Below are positions 46,416-56,462 of a stretch of DNA of 64,000 nt, in pieces. Position numbers and translations under genes: made by a program. The first letter of the stretch is position 1. The number at the start of each line of letters is the position of its first letter. Origin of the DNA: Schistosoma mansoni (lineage: Eukaryota > Platyhelminthes > Trematoda > Strigeidida > Schistosomatidae); the NCBI RefSeq assembly GCF_000237925.1, contig NC_031497.1, forward strand, positions 21,806,325-21,870,324, in the 5' to 3' direction. The notes beneath the pieces are model-generated. The model was not told where the DNA came from and ran no database searches. It saw nothing but the letters and a program-made list of their open reading frames with translations.

Positions 46416-46902
46416 CTGAAGGGAGTTTTGTGGAGATTTTAGTAATTTGATACAGTTGAAATTATGAGTCAATTGAAGCTAGACCATTATGGAAAACATG
46501 GAAGCACTGCTTGATGGCCGTTTCGTCCTATTATGGAACTCCTCAGGGGTACGTATTCACGATCCCACCTCGCGAGATTGGAATCCAGAACCTATCAATC
46601 TCGCGAGAGAGCGCTTAACCACTAGACCAATATCTTCAGTGAGTTGATATCTTCCAACAGACCTGGTTGAACTTCACTGGTTACTACTTCTCACTAGAAC
46701 TCCAGGAAATACCTCATGGAGCCAGTCACTAGTGAGCATATGATCATTATTAGAAAGGGGTTTTGTGGAGATTTTAGTAATTTTATATAGTTGAGATCAT
46801 GAGTCAATTGAAGGTAGACCACCATGGAAAACCTGGAAGCACTGCTTGACGGCCATTTCATCCTATTGTGGGACTCATCAGCAGTGCGCATACACGATCT
46901 GT
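46416..46902 (-). repeat. Family B head-to-tail dimer
   Basis: Unit 1 (46416-46750) lacks an internal piece between the tRNA-like part and the leader. Unit 2 (46751-46902) has tail and ribozyme only. The junction is CATATGATCATTATTAGAAAG, as in the other dimers. Confidence 0.85.
46839..46887 (-). ncRNA. Type I hammerhead ribozyme, family B, near intact
   Basis: On the minus strand: GCACTGC/GCAGTGC stem I, CTGATGA (the textbook core; other copies have CTGAGGA), stem II GTCC/GGAT, GAAAT, GTC triplet. U in place of C after GAAA gives a G-U pair in stem III. Confidence 0.6.
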
Positions 46903-47055
46903 AAATAAATGAAGTAGTAAAATCAGAAAATATATATTTAATGTTTGAAGCAAGATAAAGCTATCTGGTAAGTTACAGATGACCTATTGAACTCACCCAT
47001 GAGAAAAAAACTTTTCTTGTTTTATTTTTGCTTAAAAACCAACCCAGTAACTTAT

Positions 47056-47920
47056 ACTTATTTGTCTCAATACATTTATGTAGCTTATATGTAGAGCATA
47101 TTGATCAGATTAAAACACAAACTTCAAGAAGGTATTTTATTTCAAAGTCATCATATGAGAGTAGAATATTTTGTTGTTTAATATTATCTTGAACAGATTT
47201 ATTACCCTTAATATGATCGATTATCAATATTAGTTAGCTGCTGGATAGTAGAAACATTGTAACAAACTGTATAATGGAGTCTATAATTAAGATATGTAAC
47301 TTAGTTTCTCTAAATTAGTTGAATGTATCATATTGGTCAAAACAAAAATACTTTGTATTCCATTTTAAAAATATTTTACTTGTCGAGTTCCATTTTTCTT
47401 TAGATCGATTATTCCTTCTTAATCTGTTGCTTAGATATTGCCAAAAATACATCCTATTCCCCCAATTGTATTTATATTGATTCAATGACAAAGTGAATTT
47501 AAGATTTTGTTTTAAAATATGTTAATAAAATTAGTAAATTAATGAAGGTTCGACTGTCTGGGACATTCAAAAAACTTTAATCGATTGCTTTATTTTTAAC
47601 TATATGATATTCTAAGCAAAGATGGATAGTGGCTAGCAGTAGAATGCAGGACTCGCGTTTCGTCTTATTTGCGACTCGTCACCTGGATATACCTGCATCT
47701 CAGAGTTGATGTTCACTCTGCGACTCAAACCCAGTACTGTTCGTTTCAAACGTCATCACCTTATTTACTCAGCTACTGAGTTCTGATAGCCACTTGCTTA
47801 TGCAATGTGGTGAAGTTTAAATTCACTTGATATTGTTTGTTTGAATCTTCCCATTGATGTTTAGGACTGCAATTGATCAGTCTCTAATTGGCGTATGTGC
47901 ATACTGTGCGTATTGCGTCG
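47056..47920 (-). repeat. Inverted duplication, segment A' (partner 20490-21354)
   Basis: Near-identical to the reverse complement of 20490-21354, including private variants of the family A copy inside it. Unlike its partner it continues beyond the point where the left copy meets an N gap. Confidence 0.88.
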
Positions 47921-48002
47921 ATATAGCCTTAATAAGAGACTGACCAGTTGCAATCGTAAACATCAATGGGAAGATTTAAACAAACAATACTAAGTGAATT
48001 TA
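47613..48002. repeat. Family A, - (47613-47932) and + piece (47933-48002)
   Basis: A nearly complete minus unit, counterpart of 20483-20802, with the C3-to-G change in its hammerhead. A plus fragment AATAAGAGACTGACCAGTTG abuts it. Confidence 0.87.
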
Positions 48003-48186
48003 TATGATATTCTGTTAATTAATATCTCAAATAAGACATTTTGATTCATATTTTAAAATGTTACGTTTTAGCAAATTTTAATGATGCTACTACGATATAG
48101 CTGGGAAATTCCCATCTTATTAAAACACAATCTTCTTTTCAGTAATTTCTCATAAGGTTCTACTGTTATAAATCCAAATTAATAAT

Positions 48187-48402
48187 CCAGTCTCGTGCCA
48201 GAGCACTTAACTGATAGACCACTGAGCCGGCATTCGATGGTCTATCGGTTAAGTGCTATGGCACGAGACTGGTAGGTTCTGGGTTTGAATCTCGCGAGGC
48301 GAGGTCGTGGATATGCACTGCTGAGGAGTCCCATAATAGGACGAAACGGCCGTCAAGCAGTGCTTCCAGGTTTTCCTTAATGTTCCAGTTTCAATTGATT
48401 CT
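48187..48402. repeat. Family B with tRNA-like head duplicated as an inverted repeat
   Basis: 35-base arms at 48187-48221 and 48238-48272 pair at 33 positions around a 16-base loop. The left arm is an inverted tRNA-like head; the right arm belongs to the plus copy that continues through B box and ribozyme to about 48402. Confidence 0.85.
48315..48363 (+). ncRNA. Type I hammerhead ribozyme, family B, core intact
   Basis: GCACTGC/GCAGTGC stem I, CTGAGGA, stem II GTCC/GGAC (loop CATAATA), GAAAC, ACGGCCGT stem III, GTC. All core bases are present; its sequence equals the ribozyme at 6610-6658. Confidence 0.75.
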
Positions 48403-48459
48403 CATATAAGAATGAAAATGTCGTATTCGCGATATTAATTTACCGAATATCATAGAACT

Positions 48460-48552
48460 CCACTTAGTATTGTTTGTTAAAATCTTCCCATTGATGTTTA
48501 CGATTGCAACTGGTCAGTCTCTTATTAAGGCTATGTCGACGCAATACGCACA
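48460..48552 (-). repeat. Family A fragment ending at vector sequence
   Basis: The non-ribozyme end of a unit (ACTTAGTATTGTTTGTTAAA ... GCAATACGCACA) stops where the EcoRI site of the vector stretch begins. Confidence 0.82.
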
Positions 48553-48609
48553 GAATTCCACAACATTGGTCTCGACGATATCGATTCGCGGCCGCTCCTG
48601 TGTGAAATT
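48553..48609. other. Cloning-vector contamination
   Basis: Within 57 bases there are GAATTC (EcoRI), CCACAACATTGG (a BstXI site), GATATC overlapping ATCGAT (EcoRV/ClaI) and GCGGCCGC (NotI, 48588-48595). Then comes TCCTGTGTGAAATT, which matches the lac operator side of pUC-type plasmids. It is directly followed by an N gap. This is a read end left in the assembly, not worm DNA. Confidence 0.92.
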
Positions 48610-48809
48610 NNNNNNNNNNNNNNNNNNNNNNNNNNNNNNNNNNNNNNNNNNNNNNNNNNNNNNNNNNNNNNNNNNNNNNNNNNNNNNNNNNNNNNNNNNN
48701 NNNNNNNNNNNNNNNNNNNNNNNNNNNNNNNNNNNNNNNNNNNNNNNNNNNNNNNNNNNNNNNNNNNNNNNNNNNNNNNNNNNNNNNNNNNNNNNNNNNN
48801 NNNNNNNNN
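48610..48809. other. Assembly gap (200 N)
   Basis: Exactly 200 N, directly after untrimmed vector. Confidence 0.95.
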
Positions 48810-49137
48810 ATTTTGTTCCATTATTTTTTTAGTAAACTTATGTATAAAAAAAACGAATATTGGTTTTGTTAAATTAGAGTGCCGATTAAGTCGCTACGGA
48901 AGAATGAAGTTATGAAGAAAACCATTGCCAATTTAGAGTAGAATTTTGGTAATATGCCTTTTGATATAAGTACTTATAACAAAAAACCATTATCAAATAT
49001 TTAAGTTTATATGCTTTAAAGCAATACGTGTAAACCTTCTTCCTACCATGATCTTGATATCTAATTTCGCAATGAAGCGGATAATTGGTGGTTATTACAT
49101 TCATCTAGTACATTTATTTCTTTGATTTTCCATAATT
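48810..49137. other. AT-rich spacer
   Basis: No gene or repeat recognised. Confidence 0.4.
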
Positions 49138-49537
49138 TTGATAGTTGAGATCAAGAATCAATTGAAGCTAGTTCACCATGGCAAACCTGGAAGCACTTCT
49201 TGACGGCGGTTTCGTTCTATTATGGGACTCACTGAACTCACTGAAGACATTGGTGAATGTGTCACTCAACTTCATGGATCGATTGAAGCTAGACATTAAC
49301 ACCGTTGGATGCCGACCGGCTCAATGGTTTAAAGGTTAAGCGCTCGAGCGCGAAACTGATGGGTCCTGGGTTCGAGTCTAGCAAGTCGGGATCTTGGATG
49401 AGCACTGCTGAGGAGTCCCACAATAGAACGAAACGGCCGTCAAGAAGTGCTTCCAGGTTTGCCATGGTGGTCTAGCTTCAAATGATTGATAATCTCAACT
49501 ATCAATATTACTATAATATCCACAAAAACCCCTTCTT
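49138..49537. repeat. Family B inverted pair, - (49138-49224) and + (49225-49537)
   Basis: A minus tail plus ribozyme half runs into a plus copy lacking the first part of the leader. The plus copy has tRNA-like part at 49312-49385 (GGGTTCGAGTC) and hammerhead at 49402-49450. Confidence 0.85.
49402..49450 (+). ncRNA. Type I hammerhead ribozyme, family B, stems slightly weakened
   Basis: CTGAGGA, GAAAC, ACGGCCGT and GTC are intact. Stem II has one mismatch (GTCC/GAAC) and stem I one (GCACTGC/GAAGTGC). Confidence 0.6.
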
Positions 49538-49722
49538 TAAATTATTTGTTAGCAGCTTTACAACTATTAATTTATTCTTCATCTTTCTCATACTAATCAA
49601 GTGGATAGTTATCTTTCATATATTTGGTTTCAACCTTATATTCTTTTTTAACTTCTCGATTATGATGAAACCTTCTTCTGATAATTGGAATGATCTTAAC
49701 CTTTCTATATTTCTCAATGTAT

Positions 49723-50026
49723 TGTAGTGAACAAAAACACTTTTCGGGGGGAATCGAATGTATTTAAGCACAAATTACAGACTATCTGACTAAATTCTGA
49801 TAATCATACAGCAAACAGTTAATTTGCAAAATAACAATCAATTGTCTCAATCTTAACTGTTCCTTCTGTAAATAGCAGTTCATCTTCTCTAATTCTTTTG
49901 TTCATGCTTTTTCCTACCAATTGCACTTCGTTCCTGTTCTATCCCTATCGGTCTTCTGCCAAAATACATTCTATGTCTGACCATCACCATATACTACTTA
50001 TATGGATATAAGTAGATCACACTACA
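49723..50026 (-). mobile_element. Solo-LTR-like repeat, 304 bp, with 4-bp target duplication
   Basis: Starts TGTAGTGAACAAAAACAC and ends GATCACACTACA, so the ends TGTAGTG/CACTACA are inverted. GTAT flanks it on both sides (49719-49722, 50027-50030). The palindrome (arms CTACTTATAT/ATATAAGTAG) is at 49994-50015. Same length as the copy at 5202-5505. Whole by ends; a solo LTR or MITE, non-coding. Confidence 0.68.
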
Positions 50027-50137
50027 GTATTACTTTATTTAATAAACTACTACAGATACAATTGTGTAGATTGTTTAAATGACAATGTCATAAATAAAAT
50101 TTTCTCCTTGAATTGTCTCTTGAATTTCAACGAAATG

Positions 50138-50196
<59 letters not shown>

Positions 50197-50404
50197 TGAC
50201 CAATAACATCTGTAATCTTTATCAAAATAAACGTAGTTTAAAAAGTACCCTCCTAAAAATAAAAATAAAAACTAGAAGAGAAGGTTGTTTAAATGTCATC
50301 TATGGTCTATGATGTAAAGTTTCAAAAAATTTATGAAAACATCTTATTGATTTGTATCTTAAGAATTCACTAGTCTATTGAACGATACATATCCATGATA
50401 AATA
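49818..50404 (-). repeat. Inverted duplication, segment B' (partner 18661-19247)
   Basis: 587 bases matching the reverse complement of 18661-19247, including a (TA)n run at about 50142-50191. It ends at an N gap. Confidence 0.88.
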
Positions 50405-50604
50405 NNNNNNNNNNNNNNNNNNNNNNNNNNNNNNNNNNNNNNNNNNNNNNNNNNNNNNNNNNNNNNNNNNNNNNNNNNNNNNNNNNNNNNNNNNNNNNNN
50501 NNNNNNNNNNNNNNNNNNNNNNNNNNNNNNNNNNNNNNNNNNNNNNNNNNNNNNNNNNNNNNNNNNNNNNNNNNNNNNNNNNNNNNNNNNNNNNNNNNNN
50601 NNNN
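50405..50604. other. Assembly gap (about 200 N)
   Basis: The collinear left arm has 2.28 kb (16379-18660) where this gap stands, so the 200 N is not a size estimate. Confidence 0.95.
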
Positions 50605-51645
50605 CATTCCACTCTTCATGTTCGGATTGATTATGAAAATCAACGAACACAGATAAAGTTTATTAGAAATTTGATAGAACTTAAGTTTCTTGAAATTAAA
50701 GTACAAATTCCCATTCATGATAGATGGAAATTAACCTAATTAATTAAAATGTAATTTATTATCAAAATCAATGATAATTAGCTTAATGTTAAATGCAAAA
50801 TAATCATGTGTATATTCTGTACAAGATTCATTGCGAAGTGTTATATGAAATGGAAAATTCCAGTGAATTGTCAATATGATTTCAGTTATGTTTAAGAAAG
50901 ATGACTAAGTAATGGTCAGTTCTGATGATTGATTCCCGTTCGAAGAAGTATCAAATAAAAGCCTGGTAGATACAACAGAATCCGACACCTGTTATCCGTT
51001 ATATCCTTCGAAATTGATAAAGCATTGTAAAACCATCGACATATCAGTGCTAATGGCTAATATGGTCGTGGATATAGTCTTACGCCACATTTACCCTAAC
51101 TGCATTTCATTGTACAAGTTTGAGAATCACCAAACATCCTTGTGATCAATGAGATTACTGATTTCACAGTAGGTTTTGAGTCATGTTCTTCATGTTAGCA
51201 TGTCATGATTGATGGTGTATATTGTTTAATGTACCTTTACATTTGTTTCATGATGTCACTGTAGTTGCTGACATTTTACTGTGTCATGGTTTTGTCATAT
51301 ATATGTGATTCTTTTGAATGTTGAAATCCATCTTTATCGACTAAATCCATAGTTTTATGCATAAATGCCATAGCCTATCAATTGTATTTTTTCTGTTGCA
51401 ACAAGAAGCCAAACTAATTTATTTAGATTTGCACTTTAGATGACTTCAATAGCTGTGGAGCTGTTTGTATGTAAGTCATGAGTAAACATAGACTATTGCT
51501 GGAAAGGCATGATATGCTAACATTTAGACCATTGAGTGTGTACAACAAAGGACATCAATTTCTTTAGGTAGATGTCGAAATCCTGAATTCAGGGAATTCC
51601 GAGAATCTCATATGATTTCTAGAAATATGAAATCTAGGTTAATCA
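50605..51645 (-). repeat. Inverted duplication, segment C' (partner 15345-16378)
   Basis: Matches the reverse complement of 15345-16378 with few changes; similarity stops near 51645, next to the PLE fragment. Confidence 0.85.
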
Positions 51646-51659
51646 CCAGCCAGCTGTAA

Positions 51660-53060
51660 GTGCAGACAATTAATATGAATGGTGTATTTTCTATAAGTAG
51701 AGTGAATCGTCAATTTTTAAAAGCTGCTGAATTATTAAAAGATGTTTTATAGCTTAAGCGTTCTATATCACCAGTCAAAATTTGACAAGAAGATTCATTA
51801 ATACAAAGCAAATCACAATCGACCTTACCTAATTAGCAGACTAAATTCTGTATAGATGTGAAAGGATTATTTTTCTTATTTCAAATTACAGCATTTTGAA
51901 GATTGGTGTTTGCTTTATAGGAAGCTTTCAGTACATGAATAAATTTGGATTTCCATTAGAACTCGTTCTAACTAAACAGTCTAAAAATGAAAGTTTACAA
52001 TGTTCATCTTTATTTATGGAAGTGAATTTAAAGAGATGTGAGAGAATGTTTCTCACTTTAGAGAAATTTCTGGCGTTAGTGCTTTTCCCGTAATGGCAAA
52101 TGTATCATCTACATATCCAAGCCAGATGTTTAGTCTGAAGTTACTGACGAAACCAAATAACTGAATATCTGACATAGGTTAATTAGCAAAAAACCATGTC
52201 ACCGGAGATCTCATAGGCAGTCTCTTTGTAGATGAAAATCATCGAATTCAAGAATAATTTGAGGGATTTCATAACTAATCTAATATTTAATGGACATTTG
52301 CTGGAATGACTATTATCATTTCCTGATAAACTATAGATAGAGTGTAACCATCTATCTACTGCAACACTAGTGTATAAAGGTACATCACAATTGACCATTG
52401 TTTCATTCTCTTTGACATATAATTCCGATGTTTTTTTTCTTCTTAGTCGTTTTTGTTTATCACCAATGTTGTACTACCTTCGTCAGTTTGATTATTACAA
52501 TCGTTCTATCTCTTTATAGCGAGAGTAAAGTTTTCAATTATTCTTTAGAAACATTAGGTCGGAGTCATTTTTTTTCGTAAGAGTGTGAGGTTTTTGACGT
52601 AATGTATGTGGTACCTGGTCTAGAAGCTTCTCGAATACATATTCTGGAATTGAGATGATTTTTAGAATACCAAGGGGTTTGCCAATCAGAGTTTTGTCGT
52701 TTTTTTTAATAGAGTGGTTTCTTGTGTATTTAGATTTCTGTTAGGAAAATTATAAAACATGCGTATATCATTGGGAGCTGTCTTAGTCAGGGCTGTTTTC
52801 CTTTTGTTTTTTTTCATCAATCTTCTTATATCTCCTAATTTGTCTAGATTTCGATGTATCTAAGTAAGAAAATGGTAGCCCGTAGTCCTCTAGGAATCAG
52901 AAGTCCGATTAGATCATTTTGGTTTTTAGTGCATTCACGGTATTTTTTCTAGTAGGAATATGTTCATGTAAAAAGAGTAATGATGTGCGTTGAATAGTTT
53001 AGATAAATAGCCTCGAATGTTCTAGTAGATTATTATTCAAAAATCTACGAATACATTTAT
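51660..53060 (-). mobile_element. Penelope-like element with RT domain, 3' end missing
   Basis: On the minus strand, PLE text appears in order although frames are broken at several points. Upstream region about 52700-53000 has NFPNRNLNTQETTLLKK. DEGSTTLVINKND is near 52455-52495. The open piece 52183-52398 has CDVPLYTSVAVDRWLH (RT motif A region) and FIYKETAYEISGDMVF. WLGYVDDTFAI has the catalytic YVDD at 52104-52115, then CKLSFLDCLV. The GIY-YIG nuclease end is absent; similarity fades near 51660 beside the inverted duplication. An old copy, not functional, but its catalytic motif survives. Confidence 0.75.
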
Positions 53061-53094
53061 CTCTTTACTCAATAATTCTTAATATAAAATCATT

Positions 53095-53279
53095 TACAGG
53101 TCTTGGGTTTGAATCTCGTGGGGCGAGATCGCAGATGTGCACTGCTGAGGAGTCCCGCAATAGAACGAAACGGCCGTCAAGCAGTGCTTCTAGGTTTTCC
53201 ATCATGGTCTAGCTTCAACTAACTCATGATCTCAACTATGAAGATACTGAAATCTCCACAAAAACTCCTTCTGATCATT
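53095..53279 (+). repeat. Family B, truncated (from B box to tail)
   Basis: Starts at CAGGTCTTGGGTTTGAATCTCG, i.e. the T-arm of the tRNA-like head, and continues through ribozyme and tail to CTCCACAAAAACTCCTTCTG. It abuts the upstream end of the PLE fragment. Confidence 0.85.
53139..53187 (+). ncRNA. Type I hammerhead ribozyme, family B, one stem II mismatch
   Basis: GCACTGC/GCAGTGC, CTGAGGA, GTCC/GAAC stem II, GAAAC, ACGGCCGT, GTC. Core bases all present. Confidence 0.65.
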
Positions 53280-53644
53280 TACAATAAAATTTGAATATTA
53301 CTACAAAGCAGAAGCCTATGACTTAGATATATATAATTATGAGTAAATAAATGCAAGCAAATTATTTATCTATATTCAATCAGAACTATTTACATCGTTG
53401 TGTTGATTATTATCTATACTACTTTATTTCAGTAGTATTATCAAAGATATTTGTTTATTTATCAACGTTACTGGTTATGTGAAAAAAAACTATTTATTCC
53501 ATTCTTAACAAAACTCCTTATCTAATCATACATAACAGCTGAATTGTTCCCATACTCAAATTACAAAAACAAACAAACATTTGAATGAATTCAAAAGCTT
53601 ATTTCATTGTGTATTGCTAGTTTCTAAATCATTATTGGTATATT
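53280..53644. other. AT-rich spacer
   Basis: No gene or repeat recognised. Confidence 0.4.
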
Positions 53645-54125
53645 TTGTTCGTCCTGATAACCGTTACTCGATAACGCCCCAACGATGTATAAATCAGAAG
53701 GCGAATACGAAGTGTTGATTGCGTTTATTACTGAACCACATACAGATATCCAAAACTACAGGCACGTTAAGCAAGTATGAAAGAGTAGTGCGGTAAAGCA
53801 AGCGAGTGAGAGCGCGAGTCAAATGAGCGAGCTAGAGATCGATCGATCGAGTCAGCGAGTAAGCGAGTACAGTGATGTACATATATATACATATGGAAAT
53901 GAATAAATCATCGAATCAATTAAGCGATTAATAGTAAGGCTAGCAGAATGAATAAATGAGTAAGCAGGAAGCAATACTCAAGCGTACATAATAAAGGTAC
54001 AATAGTATAATAGATAGATTGTTATTATGAGAATGACTCTGTCCGTTAAATAAGTGAGCAAAAACGTGTATCCAAATTAGATATAAACAAACTCAATTGT
54101 TTGTGAGCTGCTATAATTAGTTCAT
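53645..54125 (-). mobile_element. LTR-like repeat, diverged copy of 22014-22521
   Basis: The reverse complement aligns with 22014-22521 (CAGGACGAACA, AACACTTCGTATTCGCCTTC). It contains alternating GAGCGAG/GAGTAAGCGAG words and a GATCGATCGATC run. Probable solo LTR; age old judging by divergence. Confidence 0.45.
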
Positions 54126-54354
54126 ATGTTTTGTGATAAAATTTGTTAATTATATGGTCTGAAGTACTATAGTGAAAAGATATAAATCTTAGCATGGATT
54201 CATATGAAATGTCGCCATAAATGGATTTATGATATTAAGGCTTATTTAATCCGCATTATCGTTTACTTGTAATGGGATTAAGACTAACAAAGCATAGTGA
54301 TTCAAATTAATGGCAATTCGGATTAAGTATTTATGATTTTTATAAAATATAAAA

Positions 54355-54676
54355 TCAAATCGAGGCAATACGCATAGTATGCACATATGGCAGTTAGAGA
54401 CTGACCAGTTGCAGTCCTAAACATCGATGGGATGATTCAAACAAACAATATCAAGTGAATTTAAAATTCACCCCAATGCACAGACAAGTGGCTATCAGGA
54501 CTCAGTAGCTGAGTGGATAACGCGATGGCATTTGAAGCGGATGGTACTGGGTTTGAATCCTAAAGTGAATATTAACTCTGAAATGCAGGTACATTCAGCT
54601 GACGAGTCCGAAATAGGACGAAACGCACGTCAAACTGGATTCCACTGCTAGCCACTATCCATCTTTGCTTACAAAT
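54355..54676 (+). repeat. Family A (Sm-alpha type), full unit
   Basis: Runs from ATCGAGGCAATACGCATAG through the A box (TAGCTGAGTGGATAACG), a B box slightly changed (GGGTTTGAATCC), hammerhead 54593-54640 and TTCCACTGCTAGCCACTATC. One of the most complete family A copies. Confidence 0.9.
54593..54640 (+). ncRNA. Type I hammerhead ribozyme, family A, core intact
   Basis: Stem I ATTCAG/CTGGAT (one G-U), CTGACGA, GTCC/GGAC stem II, GAAAC, ACGCACGT stem III, GTC. Predicted active. Confidence 0.75.
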
Positions 54677-55107
54677 CTCACAATAGTTTAGTATTGATTT
54701 CGTTTATATATTTTAAAGTCCTTTGATAATACCATAGTTCACGGATATTTTTCTATTTCATTGTTTATCGAATAGCTTACAGAAGATAGAATCTTCGTCA
54801 CAAGCATCAACCTACATTTTGTAATTAAAAATTGTATTGTTTTATGATTATTATTGTTATTTTTTCCATTTTCTCATTTTGTAAACTTATAAACAGCTGA
54901 TAAGACTTGTACTACTAAGGTACTTTCTTTATACAAAAATATGCATCATTGTAGGGAGTTGAACATTTGAATTTCGATTAATGGGTTCCATCTAATCTTG
55001 TATTTTTGTCTGTCTGTTGTGCAAGTAAGCTACACCACTTACTTCCAAACATAAATTGGTTGATATAAAAACCGAGTACTCAACATAACACATTATTCGT
55101 GAAATAT
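54677..55107. other. AT-rich spacer
   Basis: No gene or repeat recognised. Confidence 0.4.
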
Positions 55108-55245
55108 ATAAGCGTTCAACAATCGGACTAAAGGTCCTGGGTTTGATAATCACTGTCACGGTCATATATGTCCACTTTGGGAGAGTTCCATATAAGGATG
55201 AAATGGTTGTTCATTACTTACAGATTTCCAGTGATGGTCTGGCTA
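55108..55245 (+). repeat. Ancient relative of family B
   Basis: AGCGTTCAACAATCGGACTA, AAAGGTCCTGGGTTTGATAA and then GGGAGAGTTCCATATAAGGA/TGAAATGG keep the order tRNA-like head, then decayed hammerhead, then GATTTCCAGTGATGGTCTGG. Much older than the other copies; similar in age to the relic at 484-545. Confidence 0.55.
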
Positions 55246-55419
55246 ATGTCATTGATATATACATTCCAGCTACCCTTGTATATAATCATTGACTAAAATA
55301 GCTTTAGTGAATAACGGAATTAAATAAGTCAAATACAAAAATGGATTTTTGAATACGTATATTTTATATGATTGAAATCATGAGTCAATAGAAGCTAGAC
55401 CACCAGGGAAAACCTGGAA

Positions 55420-55468
55420 GCACTGCTTGACAGCCGTTTCGTCCTATTGTGGGACTCCTCAGCAGTGT
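55420..55468 (-). ncRNA. Type I hammerhead ribozyme, family B, core intact
   Basis: On the minus strand: CTGAGGA, GTCC/GGAC, GAAAC, stem III ACGGCTGT (one G-U), GTC; stem I CACTGC/GCAGTG. Predicted active. Confidence 0.75.
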
Positions 55469-55834
55469 GCATCCATGATCACGCACGCCAGCGAAATTCG
55501 AATCCAGGACCTATCAATCTCGCGCGCGAGCGCTTCACCACTAGACCACTGAGCCGGTCGGCTTCTAACGGTGTTAATGTCTAACTTCACCCAATCCATT
55601 AAGATGAGCAACCATTCACCCATGTATTCAGTGAGTTGATATCTCCCAGCAGATCTGGTTGAACTCCACTTGTTACTGCTTCTCACTAGAACTCCAGGAA
55701 ATACCTAATGGAGCCAGTCACTAGTCAGCATGTGTTGATTATTATCAGAAGGGGGTTTTGTTAAGATTCTAGCAATTTTATGTAGTTGAATTCATGAGTC
55801 AATTGAAGCTAGACCACCATGTAAAATCTGGAAT

Positions 55835-55881
55835 CACTGCTTGACGGCCGTTTCGTCCTATTGTGGGACTCCTCAGCAGTG
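55835..55881 (-). ncRNA. Type I hammerhead ribozyme, family B, core intact
   Basis: Second ribozyme of the dimer, 415 bases from the first: CTGAGGA, GTCC/GGAC, GAAAC, ACGGCCGT, GTC, stem I CACTGC/GCAGTG. Cleavage at both sites of a dimer transcript would release a unit-length RNA. Confidence 0.75.
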
Positions 55882-55950
55882 CGCATCCACGATCCCGCCT
55901 CACGAGATTCTAACCCAAAACCTATCAGTCTCGCGCGCGAGCACTTAACC

Positions 55951-56276
55951 GTATATTTTGTATACTCATTGATCAGAACAGGCATTCAGAGAGACGGAGC
56001 GAAGGAAGCGAAGAGAAGAGAGAGAAGCGAAATGAAGCGCGGTGGAGAAGGCATCTAAGCCAACTTGATTTAACCAATATCAATATTTATAGTCCGATAA
56101 AAATAAGCTACAGACACGTGATGAGTAAGGTAAGAGATACACACACATAGCTTCATATAAAAGCAGTCATGTATCATAAGTGAACAAGTGATAAGATCAA
56201 AATATGACTCAAGAAGAATGTATAAATTGACTTTTCTTGAGGTCAGAATAAGCTATGTGGGCTTAACATAGTAACG
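55951..56276 (-). mobile_element. LTR-like dispersed repeat (partner 8141-8520)
   Basis: On the minus strand it starts near TGTTAAGCCCACATAGC, passes a possible TATA region (GGACTATAAATATTG) and TGCCTTCTCCACCGCGC, and ends at the family B dimer, which cuts it short. The purine-rich frame at 55861-56058 is an artefact of this junction. Confidence 0.45.
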
Positions 56277-56462
56277 AACACTACAAAATCAAAATTTACA
56301 ACTTTTTAAAACAAACTAGATCATCAATCTCTTTTTTCTTTTCATTTGTATAATAAAGCAGTATAATTTCATAGGCTTTGCAGGAAAATTAACCTGAAAT
56401 CTGATAATTTCTTGTACAATCTTTTTTTTAATAACTAAATGGTAACTACATAGTAACTAATC

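Larger units (their letters stand above)
55362..55950 (-). repeat. Family B head-to-tail dimer with two intact ribozymes
   Basis: Unit 1 (55362-55742) is complete with tail, ribozyme, tRNA-like head (CTCGCGCGCGAGCGCTTCAC) and leader. Unit 2 (55743-55950) has tail, ribozyme and most of the tRNA-like head, ending abruptly at an LTR-like repeat. The junction is ATTATCAGAAGGGGGTTTTG. Confidence 0.9.

Noticed and set aside
55861-56058. 65-residue frame with a basic C terminus
   Set aside because: It spans the junction of a family B copy and an LTR-like repeat, so it is not a gene.
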